NCBI RefSeq assembly: GCF_949628215.1
Contig: NC_134276.1
Location: 135,036,125-135,100,124, forward strand
Direction: 5' to 3'
DNA from: Phalacrocorax aristotelis
Taxonomy: Eukaryota > Chordata > Aves > Suliformes > Phalacrocoracidae
DNA: 64,000 bases
In this document: piece by piece, positions 24,435 to 36,431 of the stretch
Numbering within the stretch: the stretch's first letter is position 1
Layout: the number at the start of each line of letters is the position of its first letter
Position numbers and translations under genes: made by a program
The notes under the pieces: generated by a model
What the model was told of the DNA's origin: nothing
The model's database searches: none
The model's input: only the letters and a program-made list of their open reading frames with translations

Positions 24435-26511
24435 ATGTATTTGGGGAGTTAAATGTGTCGTTCTCTTGCCCATTCCTATAGGAAGCAGAATGGTAAAGGG
24501 AAGGCAGTCAAAAAATGCATAGGAACTACGCAAGTAATTATATCCAAAGCATAGTGTTGGTTGAGTACTCATTGATGTTGCTGAGGCGAAGGCTTTTTGG
24601 TCTATGTTTTAATAAGAAGAGACAAAGAAACATCTGAGAAAGGACTTTGAAAGTGTTGCATACATTGAAGTACATCTTCTGTTGCCATTTCTTTTTGCTT
24701 TCAGAACTCTTTGATGTGCTTCTGTACATGTACCTTGATAAAAAAATATTGGCTGCTGAAATGTCTGTGTAGGGCTGAGGTCAGCTGAACAGGGAGAATA
24801 GGTGTGGAATGCTCTCTAACAGAGAATGGTCAGCTGTGCTAATCTGGGCCTTGACCAGATGATGACAGAGTTAGTCTAACAGATTTTGCTGGTCTGCATA
24901 TTTTTATTGTGATATATGCAGTAGTAGCAGAAGTTTTTTGTCAAATAGTATCCTCTCTAGCTTTCACTAGAAAGTGCTGTTGCTTTTGGTCAACAGCGAA
25001 TTTTTAAATTTCCCATATCATGTAATGCTTTGCATTTTCCCAAGTATAGGTACTGTATTATGTTAACTGTGGTTTAATGTAATATGATACAGTTTTCCAA
25101 ATTGGGACTGAATTTTTGTCTTAGCCAAATTGCAATATAGTTCAGGTATTTTAATACAGGAATGGAAAAGATATGGAGTTTTATTAAAGGTCATTGGATT
25201 TTTTTTTCAGTAAAGTATTGTAATCAAAAAACCCTAATTTATCACACTAATACATTTTCAGCAATATATGTTAATTTCCAGAATACATTGGGACAGGTTG
25301 TTTTGTACAAAATAGAATTGGTTGTTGGAGAGGGAGGAAAAATCCATATTATATTAGCCAGTAACCCAATTGTTGCTACCTCTTTGGCCAGTCATGCATT
25401 TTTTCTATGCAGATTTCCTGTTTATGGTGGAAGCAGTGATACTACTGAGCTTCCTTGATGCTTAGTTTATCTGTGTCGTAAAATACTTACATTTTGGGGA
25501 GAAAGGAGCTGGAGAGGTGACAACTGTACACAGTGTTACGTGGACTAAACAGGAAGGTGCCCTGAAGCAGAGAGCGAAGACTAAGCAGTAGCTGTATACA
25601 CAGGTATCTTTTAAACTCTGTCTTACCAATATAATGGGCAGTCAGGAGGCAAGATGACTGTTTAGGTTCTACCATGATGAGGAATGGGAGTGTCACATTG
25701 ACTGTTTGTGCAACTGGAAATATTTCATATCTGGTGTTTAAAAGAAGCGTGGGTGAACCCAAGGGGGTGCGTGTGGTTTCTGTTCCTCACTACTACTACG
25801 CAAAGGACTGTTTGCTAGTATTTATTATTCTCTGGATTCTGTCTGTTCAGTGGTATTGTGTATTAAGCCTGAAACTTGCATAGTACTGTATAAGTTTCAG
25901 GAGGAAATTTGATATGATTGTGTGTGTATTTTCCCATCCCTCTAACAAACACAAGGTCTACAGAAAGAACTTATGGTTACTCTCCCCACCCATCTTTACA
26001 GCAGTGTATGGGAGGAGCAGTGCAAATATCCCTGCCTGAATGGAAATGTTTGTTTACTGGATGGCAAATACTGAAGCTTTATCAGTGAGAGAACTAGACA
26101 GAAAGAGGCTGTAGTTTGACTGTGCTAAACTTTTATACAATTTTTCCTCCACATGAAATATTTTTACAGGAGTGTAATGCTTGTGAAAGATCCTGGATCA
26201 ACAGTTGCAGAGATTGAACTCCTCTACCCACAGGAAAGGTAACAGGAACTAGATTTTACCTTTAGAACACAGCCTTCACTGCATCTCACTGCTTGACCTG
26301 GAAAGGCCTTTTCCAAGGTTAGAAAAGGAGTTTGGTACCCATGGCTCAGTCCTTGGTGCATCTCTAATGCAGCTGTCAAGGAAGCCAGATAGATGCCTTT
26401 TTACAGAGGTTGCAGAGCTTTTTTTTTTTTAAAAATGATGTCTGCTTGAATTTCTGGTATTAATATATTGGGGAGGAAAAGACTAACTTCTTCAATGGTT
26501 TGTTTCTCTAG

Positions 26512-26715
26512 GTTTTTCTACACCAGCAGGAGGTCTTCCCTTCCATCTTATGGGGACACTTACCTCTTGATGATGCCCCCTTCACAATGAAGGGAAGAAA
26601 GGATGGACGACCAGCAATGTGGAATGGGGTGATGTCCACACTTGGGTTTACAGTCATAATGAACACTGTCCTACTAACATGGAGAACTGAATAAAAGAGT
26701 TGTGAATTCTAAGTC
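26512..26715 (+). ncRNA. Candidate terminal exon of a noncoding transcript
   Basis: A good acceptor (TTTGTTTCTCTAG, ending 26511) is followed by about 180 nt without a long open frame. Then come AATAAAAG at 26690-26695 and a GT-rich downstream element. This has the shape of a last exon, but chance can produce it in intergenic DNA. No upstream exon was identified. It could equally be a relic or nothing. Confidence 0.2.
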
Positions 26716-29700
26716 ATGAGACTGTGTGAGGTTCTTTTTGGTATCTTCTGCACCAGCTCCCCTTTCTTGAAAGAGCTGCCTAACTTCAGAAATCTGTTGA
26801 TCTTGTAGCTTTGATACAACTAAGCCAGGAAAGTAAAGCCTATTGGATGTTCTTCCATCATATTAGCTTTTCTTTCCCCTCCAATAATGTAATTTCTAAG
26901 AGTTCTAAAATGCTTTATATTAACAGGAATAATTTTTCCAAATGCCATGGAAACCTCAGTATGAGGCCTCTGGTTTTCAGTCATGTTATGAGCTCACCTA
27001 AGTCACTGAGAATACAAGTCTCTTGAGTTTTGAAAGGAAATTCATACTACACTGATCATGTTATACTGATAGCTTTGGTGACTGCTGGGGAGTCACAGAA
27101 CTGCAACTCTGTTAACCTGTGAAAGATTCTTTAAACTATTAGGTAATGTACCTTTGGATTTTGAGGCCACAGTGGCAGGGCTGGTTATAGACATGGTCAT
27201 GTAAATTCTGACTATGTATTGTTTCTGAAGAGAGCTAATCTTTAAAACCATAGGTTATAGATCTTGCACATATCTCTCTTGTTGTTAGTGAAACACCATA
27301 AAGAGTTAGACATTTACTGATGCTATTTTTATAATGTGCCTACTTGAAATTTGTATTATAAAAGTGAAGCAAAAAAGGGAAGCCAGACACCGAATTAGTA
27401 CATTATCAGTAAGCGCCTCTTAGTCTTGACAAGGTAGAATGTTCAGTTTCCTTGTAATCTTTTTCTTCTGTTCTTGAAATCGCAGCTAAATCTTTCAGAG
27501 GTAATAATGTATTATAAAGCTTGATGAAATTAAATTTTATACTAAAGAATTGGTGAAATTGAAGTGGAAAATGGAGCCAAATGTTAAAACTTTAGCTAAT
27601 TGGTGACTGCAAGAAGGAGCATAAGGAAATAAATGGGTAGTATCCCCTTGGACTTTAAATCTTGAGCAAATTTTTAAGTTAGATTGTATCACACCAGGCT
27701 GAAAGCTAGCACAGTTTGGGTAAAATTAGTATAATACACTTTGTGCAGAAAGTGCCCTTAGATTAGAAGATGAATGAAGGAATTGGTTTCAAGGTGCTCT
27801 TTAGGCCAGAAGTTCAGCAATTGTTTTATTTTTATAAGCACTTAGATGACTGTCATCTATACAATACACTGGTGGTTCAGTCATCGTAGCAATAAGAAAG
27901 GCAAACAATTTAATGTTCAGATGTTTCTGGATAGGTATTCCAGTCAAAGAGGAGGAGAGAGATTCAATGCTATTGTGGAAGGTCAAGCTGAGACGTCACC
28001 TCTAATGCTGTAAACAATTCTGATGGCTCAGTTTTGAAATGGAATTCCTTGCACTGAGGTGTGTCTTGTAGGATAATAGGTTCTCCCTTCCCATTCATAT
28101 TATGACAGTACAGGAACTTGTTTTCTGAAACCTGCCAAAGAGCGAGGGCTCCTGCTGAAGAAGTTTCCCTGTGGTAGTATGGGTACTTTAATTCCTGTTT
28201 TCTGTATGCTTGTTATAGATATTTACATGTCAGTGGAAACCAGGAGTGTGACTGGTACTCTGTCTGCAACTGCCTTTCCTCAAATAGCTGCAGTTTGTGC
28301 TTGGTTGTTTTGCAAGTCTGTATGTCAAACCATACCTCTGGGACCTCTGTAAGCAGGTAAAATGGTTGCCTCTGCAGGCTTCTGGACTTTTTATCTCTTA
28401 TGGTGCAGTACTTAGGAGTATGCTGATGCATATAGTAATGCTTCCATAAGTGCTTTTCTATCATTTTCCTTAATATTTAATGTTATAAAAGTAGAACAGC
28501 TAAGAACATTCTAAATTCCTTCTTAGTTTCATATAACCTATCTTGCTAAGATAGTTCCAGGGTCCTCCTATCTGTATTTCAGTTCTCCTATTTTCTTTGT
28601 GGATATTCAGCAGTGTTCTCCCTTTTCTACTGCCTGAAGGTCACAGATTTGATCCTGCTGCCTTCGTAGTCCAGAATAACTTTTTTCTTTACTTCCCAAT
28701 GCTCCTGCCTGCTTGTCATAGGAAAAGACCTGATGTTGTTTCTTCTCTTAACCACTGGCACTACTTGTTCTTCTCTTTGTCCCTGGCACACACAGAATAG
28801 CGTAAGAGTATTTCTTAATCAGTGTCTCTTATAGATAACCGTTCTTTGATGTTTGTGTGAATTACCCTAAAAGTATTCTTTCCTTTTTTTAGGGGGAGAA
28901 AGACAGGTGTTATTACTATGCATTTTCTTTTGGTATTTCACAGCCCAAAATGCATTAGAAGTTAAATAGAAATTAAGAGAAGTTAATAAAAATCAAAATG
29001 TCTAGTTTCACTATAATGCCTCAAGTGAGTGATAATCAGCAAATTGCAATACTGAAAAGATCAATAGGTTCTGGCTCTTGTACTTATTTAGCTATCTTTG
29101 ATGAGAGGAACTGGTCTCCTTGCAATACATCTCTTCGTGTACTGCACTTAAAAGCACCAATTCAAGAGCTATGGCCAAGAATGTGTTAGTGATTTTAGTT
29201 AGTTTTATTTTTTCTTTAGTTTTATTTTATCTTTCTTTTGTTCCTTTGAATTTGTGCTTTGAATATGAATACTGGGTATCAATAATTAAATAGTAATTGG
29301 ATATTCATAATATAATATTTTGAAATTATTGTTTGTACAGTACAGCGAAAACAGTAACTATAGGTCTGGTAGTGATAATACTGACCTGTGCTGTGATGGT
29401 TAGCGAAATCTGGTGTAAACAGTTCCTTTTGCGCTTCTGCATTTCCTCTTAATTGGAATTGTGCCTTTGTGCTGGCTACAGAAATGGAATCGTCGTAAAA
29501 CTCTCTGGTTTGCTTAGTACAATGAGATCTTGGGGTGGAGCAGATTTGTATTAAGGCCAAACTAGGAGAGAGGTTGTAATTTTGTTTAGTATAAGATTTG
29601 GAAAACCTCTGTAACTTGGCTGGCCTGCATTCCCAGTTGTGCATGATAGAAGCAGACAGCTGTGATTTGACAACTGTCTTTTTTGGTTTTCTGGGTCACT

Positions 29701-31283
29701 TTCCTTACTTTTTGCCTTATCACCTTCGTTGCTTCTCCAGCCCACTCTTTCCCTGTACAAACAACTTGGTTTATCACTGTGCATTTATCTCTAGGCAGTC
29801 TGCAAAACCTAGGTGTCACATTGGAACTAGACATTGCATCATCTTCTCTGTGACTCTTTCATCCCATGCTGTCATCATTTCAAGGTTTTTCCAGGCATGC
29901 TACTTCAGAGGGCTTCCTCGCTGAGATGGTAATGTTGTTGAGAAAGGAGAGCATGCAATGCTATGATGAAGTTACCTCAAAAGCCTCAAGGGTGGAATCC
30001 ATGGGAGAGAGGCTGCTGCTCTGTACTTCTTTCTCCCTCTGCCATAATTTAGCTGTTGGTGCGCAGGCTAGTAAGCACAAGCTAATAAGCTGAATCCTAC
30101 ACTGTTTATTGGCTTATACACTTTATCTTAGACATTGGCATGCTTTAGTGGTTGGGATAAACAACAGTTCTCCCTGCCAGTTGGTGAGATCAGTGGTTAC
30201 TGTGTTAGTACTGCTGTGCTCTTTCTTGCTGTGCAGATGCCTGGTTCTGAGACTCGGATAAGTCCCTTGGTCTCATGCATGTTTGCCCTGATCTGCTGTG
30301 GATCTACCATCCCAGTTTATGGAAGGAAGATTTGTAATACTGGGCTCCAAAATAATGTGAAACACACTAGGAAGAGTTTCTGTCAGAGATGGAGTTACAA
30401 CTGCTCCATATTTTTAATTAAAATCTTTTCCGATTTTTTTGTGACAGTGCTTCTGAAGATTACTAATGAAGGAAAAAGTCTACCTTCTAGATTCTGCCCT
30501 TTTTTTTTTTCTAGAGAGAGCATACAGCGGCTGTTGGAGCTGTCTAGGGTTACGTCCTGCTTCTTCCCTACAGCCCTTAATATCCAGGACAAAGAGATAC
30601 AGAAGAATACAGTGGCGAGCTTCCAAGATAAAAAAGCTGGGATGTTGCTTTCTAGCATCCCTGATACCCGTCCATGTTCAGCTGCTTAGTGGTGACAGTG
30701 CTTGTCTCTGTAAGAATATGAAATTGAGAGAGGAGGACGCAGGGAAGGAAGGGGCAGAAATGCTTCCAGCTGCGATGTGACCACTGGTGCATTAGTGACC
30801 TATCTGTGCTGGGGGAGAGGCAGGGTGAAGAGCTTGGTCTTTCAGAGAACTAAAGGAGCAACCTCCATGGTTTTCTAGTCCCTTCTTTCCAGCCTTGTGG
30901 CCAACGCTGTGTTATAGGGAAGAATATCTCCTTAGTCTTCCCTGTTGTAACATCACACCACACAGCTTTCTGTGGTCCTGTTTGCAAGGTAAGAGTCTGA
31001 GGGAAGAACTCCACAAAATCATTCAAAGTGTTCTCTGCAGCCTGAATCCTTTCATGGCTTGGATTGGTGATCTTTCGTCTTAGCCTGTTCTTAGTAATAG
31101 CTCACATATTTTGAAAGCAGCTGAATTTGTGAACAGGGAATGGAAATGAAAAATTGCAGCCCAGTTATGATATTTCACTCTGGAACAAGCAAACCCTGAA
31201 ATGGGAGAAGAGGCCCAGTAGAGGGGAGGGAAGTAAAGAAAGAGTATTTTCAGTATCTAAGTTTCCAGATTTTGTTAGAGGCG

Positions 31284-31299
31284 GTGTGTGTGTGTGTGT
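31284..31299. repeat. (GT)n microsatellite
   Basis: Eight uninterrupted GT units. Confidence 0.9.
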
Positions 31300-34200
31300 A
31301 ACTTTGTTACAACACCTCTGGTTCTGATTTAATCAGCTGTCATGTTTAGTCAGTTTGCTTGGATAGGAGATGTTAAAGGAGTCTGGCTTTGGTTATGTGC
31401 AGCTGACTCTGCTTGGCCTAGTGATGACATAGTAGCAGAACAAGAGGGGTCCCTAAGGATGCTTTCTTCTCTAACCTGTCTTCCTTCCATTGCTCTACTG
31501 AGATACTGTTCTGCAGAGTGATTGGTAGGTGGCTTTTTTACTTTAATTTCAAAAGTCAATAGTTCTTAATTGTTGCAGGTTCTGTTTTTTGCAACTGTGA
31601 GCTAAGGTCTTGTGGCACTTCTTACAAGACTGGCCATTAATTTTAAAAATCTGTGTGTCTGTCACCTTGCCTAAAAGATTGTTGGGGGGAACGCTGAACT
31701 ACATTTTCCTTCCCAGTTTTAATGGGTTGTGGTTAATGCCCCTTTGTGCAAGACTGTTTTGTGTCATCACTGGTATGGAGCTCCTACTGGTTTTTACACC
31801 AGCTGAGTTAGCTGTGTTTCCTTGGAAGTGTAATTGTTGAAGGTGGCATTGAATGTGTGTTATTCTAGAGTGTACCAAAAGATGAGTCTACTCTAAGGCA
31901 TACGGTCAAAGGTGCTGGTGGCAATAGTGAGGATATAGACACAGGAATTTAAGGGCACTGCACAGACCCAGTTTTGATGACCAAAACTCAAAGTCACATC
32001 AAGTCTCTGGGTGCAGCAGCACCAAGCTCTTCCACATGGTGGGGGTAGGAGGACAGTAACAGTCAGGAGATGGCGTTTGTGATGCTCTATGGGAAATGAT
32101 TCAAAGTCCTTAATTTCATCAGTGACTCCTGACTTCGGAGAAAAAAAGAAGGTGCTCAGAATTTCTAGGATGAGGCTGTAGCTGACTCTGAACATGGGGG
32201 AGGGAAAGAAAAGAATGTGTTCTTAATGCAGACAAATCTTGCAAAATTACTTATCATAGCCAATCAACTTTTAATTAAATTTCCATCTCTTTCCCTTAGC
32301 CCAAATGACTGGTGTTTAATATCATTGCATACAGTGTCCCTTGGAGCGGAGCACACTGTGGTGCATTGTTTTGTTTATATAGAGTTGGCAAGCAGGTCAC
32401 TGTGTATGTGTTTGCTTTGGTTGCCTGGAGGACTTCAGCATCTTTTAATTACATGTTTTCATAAGTGTCCTTTAATAAATGTAACCCTTAGGGGCTAGAA
32501 CAGTGAGTATGAGGAGCAGGCTGATTTGGAGGGATTTGGAAGCAGATGTTGTGAGCCTAGAGTGGTGAAGGGCTTTCAGAGAGGTAAAATTCACGCTCCT
32601 AGGCAGTCGTGCTCTTGGAAGCTTTTTCTGCAGTTCCGACTTTCCCCATTAGTTTTGGAAGCAGTCCCAGTGTTTTGGATACATGCTGTCTGAACACACC
32701 TCCTTAAGGTAGCGATGCTCCCCTATCATTCAACCTCTGATAAAACCTAGCCTAACAGTGCATGTCTCTCTTGCATGGAAAGGGTGTGGGTCGTCAGTGT
32801 TTCAGAGATGCACTGAACAGTGTAAGAAGTGCTCTTAGAGCTTGCTGGTCATGACTGCTCATTCTGTTTCTTTTTTCCAGAATTGGTTTTGTCACAAGCA
32901 CCTACTGCTGCTGTGGCTAGTATTTGACTGACATCTTCCAAGGTGAAGAATGTGAATTTCAACATCCAGAAGTCACTTCTAACCGTGCTGGATTTGGGTC
33001 ACATTTTGTCAAGAGCACTTTGGATCCATTAATTTTGTGGAGAGTAGAAACCAGTTACAACCTTGGAAAAAAATCGAGCCCAAGATGTCTGAGTCATATA
33101 TTAACAGATACAACTCAAAGCAGAGATCACTTTTATTTATTTCTGTCAGCGTGTACATAGTAAATGTAAGATACAAGACAACATATCCTACCACATCTCA
33201 ATGGGTCTAATATATTCCTGGGTAAATCAGTCAGTTTCAATGAATGTAATGGGTGAAAGTAAACATCTCCAAGAGGGTGATTTAGTTTTCTTGAGGCTGT
33301 GTTTCCCTCTGCTGGCATGTAGTTAATACTGCCGACTTTTTTCTCTAAACCAAGCTTCCGAAGCTACTGCTTGTAATCCCAAGAAATAGTTAAACTGTCT
33401 TCAGTGACCAAATATAGCATATTAATAAAAATAAAGAAACAGCAACAGTGCTAATGAGTGAAATAAACCTCTATTGTAAACAATATCTTTAAATACAAGG
33501 CATAAATACAAACTTGAAGTGCTAAGGAAAAACACACAGAGACACTCAATGCTTTGAGAAGAATAAAAATTTTTCCTTGAATTATTAAAAAAGAATCAGT
33601 AGAGTGGAACTATGAACAGAAGGTAGAGTTGATGTAGTTAATTGTGTTCTTCAAGTGTCAAGAAGTATTTCTAGATTATGTAAAAACGGTGTTTTAGGGT
33701 ACAAGCAGTTATAGCCTAAAGCTTCAACTAGGGGGGAGGAAGGTTAGAGAGACAGGAGGAGTTAGACTGAAGAGGGGAAATGAAAATTTTCAAAGTCTAT
33801 TCTTACTCACCTAGGGTAATTATTAGTTTGAGGATTACCAAAGCATTAATAATGTTTTTGAAAAGTCATGCTGGTGTATGACATGATTAGCTAATATAAG
33901 TTACGTGGAAACGCAAAGCACTCATCTGAACATTTGTTGCACTGCTTGTTAAGACTTAAACTATGAAATTACACATAAAACTTTTAAAATCCATTTTACT
34001 AGTTGCCATTTGTAAAACTGCTATAGATTAAAAAAAAAAAAGATTGAAATTAGGGCCTCGGGTCATTCAGCAACTGAGATGTGTAGCTTTGCAAGTGAGT
34101 AATAGTACTGATTTCCTGAAACTCTAATGCAGTTTGTGCATGTGTGCCTGTGTACATGAGTAGAAGCTAAAACTGTACTTCAGATTTTCCTTACAATTAG

Positions 34201-35931
34201 CAATAGTTAATAACCATGAACCCTCCCATATAAAATTTGTAGATTATATAGTCAGGATAGGCCACGTGAAAAAAAATTAAGTTGTTCATAAGGAGCTTTA
34301 AAATGTATTTTTCCATACCTTGTTTTTATTATTTAGATTTTCATGCCTATATTAGCAATATTTTTTAGAGCTGCTTTGCATATACAACTTTAAAAGCTGT
34401 TGCTTTTCTTCTCATGATTGTACTGTACTCAGAAAAGGAAATGTGTAACTGCAAAAATCTATACAAAGCTCTTTCAAAGCTTTTTGGACTATCATAGCAG
34501 TTTTAAGTACAGTCCAGGTTTAAGGCCTTACAGCCTCCATGCTAGAAGATATATTCAATGTGTGTGTATTACTTAGAGGAAATGGTAGAGTCTAGATCTA
34601 GCAGAGGCTCTGCAAGAGTCATACCTAACGTCTGAGATGTTCAGGAGGGAGAAATAAAAGGGATGAAAACTGATGCTTATCACTTGAAGCTCTGTTACAA
34701 ACAGCAATGGCTGTGTTGAGCATCTTGGTATCTGTCTTAATAGGACTAGAGCATAAGATTTGCAGACAGTCCCTTGTGTGGCCCAGCAACACTAAACTCA
34801 GCACCAAATGTGGTAGCCATGGCCTCTCATTCCAAAATTGCCTGATGGTGGAGGAAGAAAAAATGGTGTTACTCCCTTCCAAGGTGCTGAGAACCTTTTA
34901 TCTCTATTTCTTGCTCTTACAGTGTCTATACTGTGAAGGTATAGGCAAGTGGGTGGGGAAGACTTGTGAAAGTCTTCCTTTTGAATGTACAACTGCATAG
35001 AGAGAAGAAATGTAAGACCTGGAGCCAAAGGAGGAAATAGGAGGAGTTCTGATTCCATATGCTAGGATGAGGATACTTCATTGATGTGAGTGGTGAAGGC
35101 CTGAATTTTTCTGAAGTCTTCTTAGAATGTTGTCCTTAACAGGTTAGAGAGTCAAGCTCTCTTTGGTGTGACAAATCTTCTATTTGTTGCTGCATCCTTG
35201 CTAATTATCTCAATGGAGATCCGCTCTTTGGGTGATTGCTCATGGGAGATTCCTTTTGCCGTTTCCATCACAGGGCGTTCTCTGAGTCATCTATTGTTAG
35301 TTGAGATAACGGCAAAAGCAGCCATAGAAGGTTTCCCTGAATTAAGAACAAGGAGGCAGTATCAGAAATGGTAGATACCCCGTGGATGAACCGGCTCCTT
35401 GAATGAGCAATCTATATGACTTTTCTTGTCACTTGCACTCTAGGGAGAAGAGACTGTAGAGGCAGTCCTTTAAAAACGTTGGGGTTTTGTACTGCAGAAT
35501 CATAAGGACTCTTCCTTCTCCCTCAGCCATCTAGAAGATTTCAGATAATAGGACTTGCAGGCTGATCCAGATTCATCAGAGATGAAAACCATCCTTTGGT
35601 ATAGCTAGCAGCTTGCCTATTTGTGACAGTTTGGTCATACTTCAGACAGTTTTAGATGTCAGTCAAGTCAGAATATTAAGCGTAACAGTCTGCTGGTAAG
35701 AATCTGGAAGTCTTTCCTACCCTTTCTGTAGTGGAAAGAACAGAAAAATGTTTACCTACAAAGAGTACTAAAGCCTACTAAACCCCCAGTCACATCATTT
35801 TGTGATACACAGAGTATGATCAGAAGCAAATTTCAGACTTCACATAGGTGTTTGGGGACTAGAAGCTGTTATGGCTGTAGTGTGAATCTTTCACTGGATT
35901 TGGAAAAGAAACATTTTGTGTCAGAGCCTGG

Positions 35932-35936
35932 ACTAT
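35932..35936. repeat. Target-site duplication (left), ACTAT
   Basis: A direct 5-bp copy of 36427-36431 on either side of the solo LTR. It proves a single insertion event at this site. Confidence 0.92.
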
Positions 35937-36426
35937 TGTTGTGGTTTAGCGGCAGCTCAGCCCCACACAGCCGCTCGCTCACTCCCCCACCGGTAGATGG
36001 GGGAGAGAATCAGAAGGGTAACGCTCGTGGGTTGGGATAAGAACAGTTTAATAATTAAAATTAAAAGAAACAACAGTAGAAATGCAATGTAAAGGAGAAC
36101 AACGAGAGGCGCAAAGCCCCGGGGGAGGGGGGAAGGGAGGGGAGGGGGGGAACGAACCGCCGAAACAAACCGCACGCGCCGCAGCCGCCCGCCGACCCGA
36201 TGCCGCGCCGCCCCCGCGCTGCCACTGCCCCCCCTCAATATATTGGCCATGGTGTCACATGGTATGGAATGAACCTGCCATTGGCCAGTCGGGGTCAGCC
36301 GCCCCCACCATGGCCCTGCCCCTCCCAGCCCCCTCCCCCCGCCACGCGGCAGAGCGCGGGAAGCTGGAAAGGTAGCCGACCCCCACAGTGAGGAGAATTA
36401 ACCCCTTCTCAGCCAAAACCAGCACA
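35937..36426 (-). mobile_element. Solo LTR of an avian endogenous retrovirus, antisense, with perfect target duplication
   Basis: A 490-bp element bounded by TGTTGTGGTTTAGC on the left and AACCAGCACA on the right, which are inverted LTR ends. It is flanked by identical 5-bp duplications ACTAT (35932-35936 and 36427-36431). Read on the minus strand it starts TGTGCTGGTTTTGGCTG, has CCAAT next to a TATATT box (about 36237-36244), and has a polyadenylation hexamer ATTAAA at 36047-36052. The middle (about 36110-36360) is very GC- and CpG-rich, unlike the surrounding DNA. No internal viral genes lie beside it, so it is a solo LTR left by recombination. It belongs to the same broad family as the element at 57098-57682, judged from shared ends, but the centres differ greatly. 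Confidence 0.92.
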
Positions 36427-36431
36427 ACTAT
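36427..36431. repeat. Target-site duplication (right), ACTAT
   Basis: Matches 35932-35936 exactly, directly after the terminal GCACA of the LTR. Confidence 0.92.

Larger units (their letters stand above)
23883..35931. other. Intergenic DNA, no protein-coding gene seen
   Basis: About 12 kb of AT-rich sequence. It contains GAAG repeats (24416-24434), a GT repeat (31284-31299) and two acceptor-plus-AATAAA arrangements that could be noncoding terminal exons (26512-26715 and 32881-33440). The longest open frame (30135-30689) begins with TTG, resembles no family I know and has no splice partners. I regard it as chance. Confidence 0.7.

Noticed and set aside
30135-30689. 184-codon open frame on the plus strand
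   Set aside because: It begins at TTG, not ATG, has no recognisable domain and no splice context, and stands alone in intergenic DNA.
35957-36375. Overlapping Pro/Arg/Gly-rich open frames in a CpG-rich block, resembling a gene start
   Set aside because: The whole block is inside the solo LTR defined by its inverted ends and ACTAT duplications.
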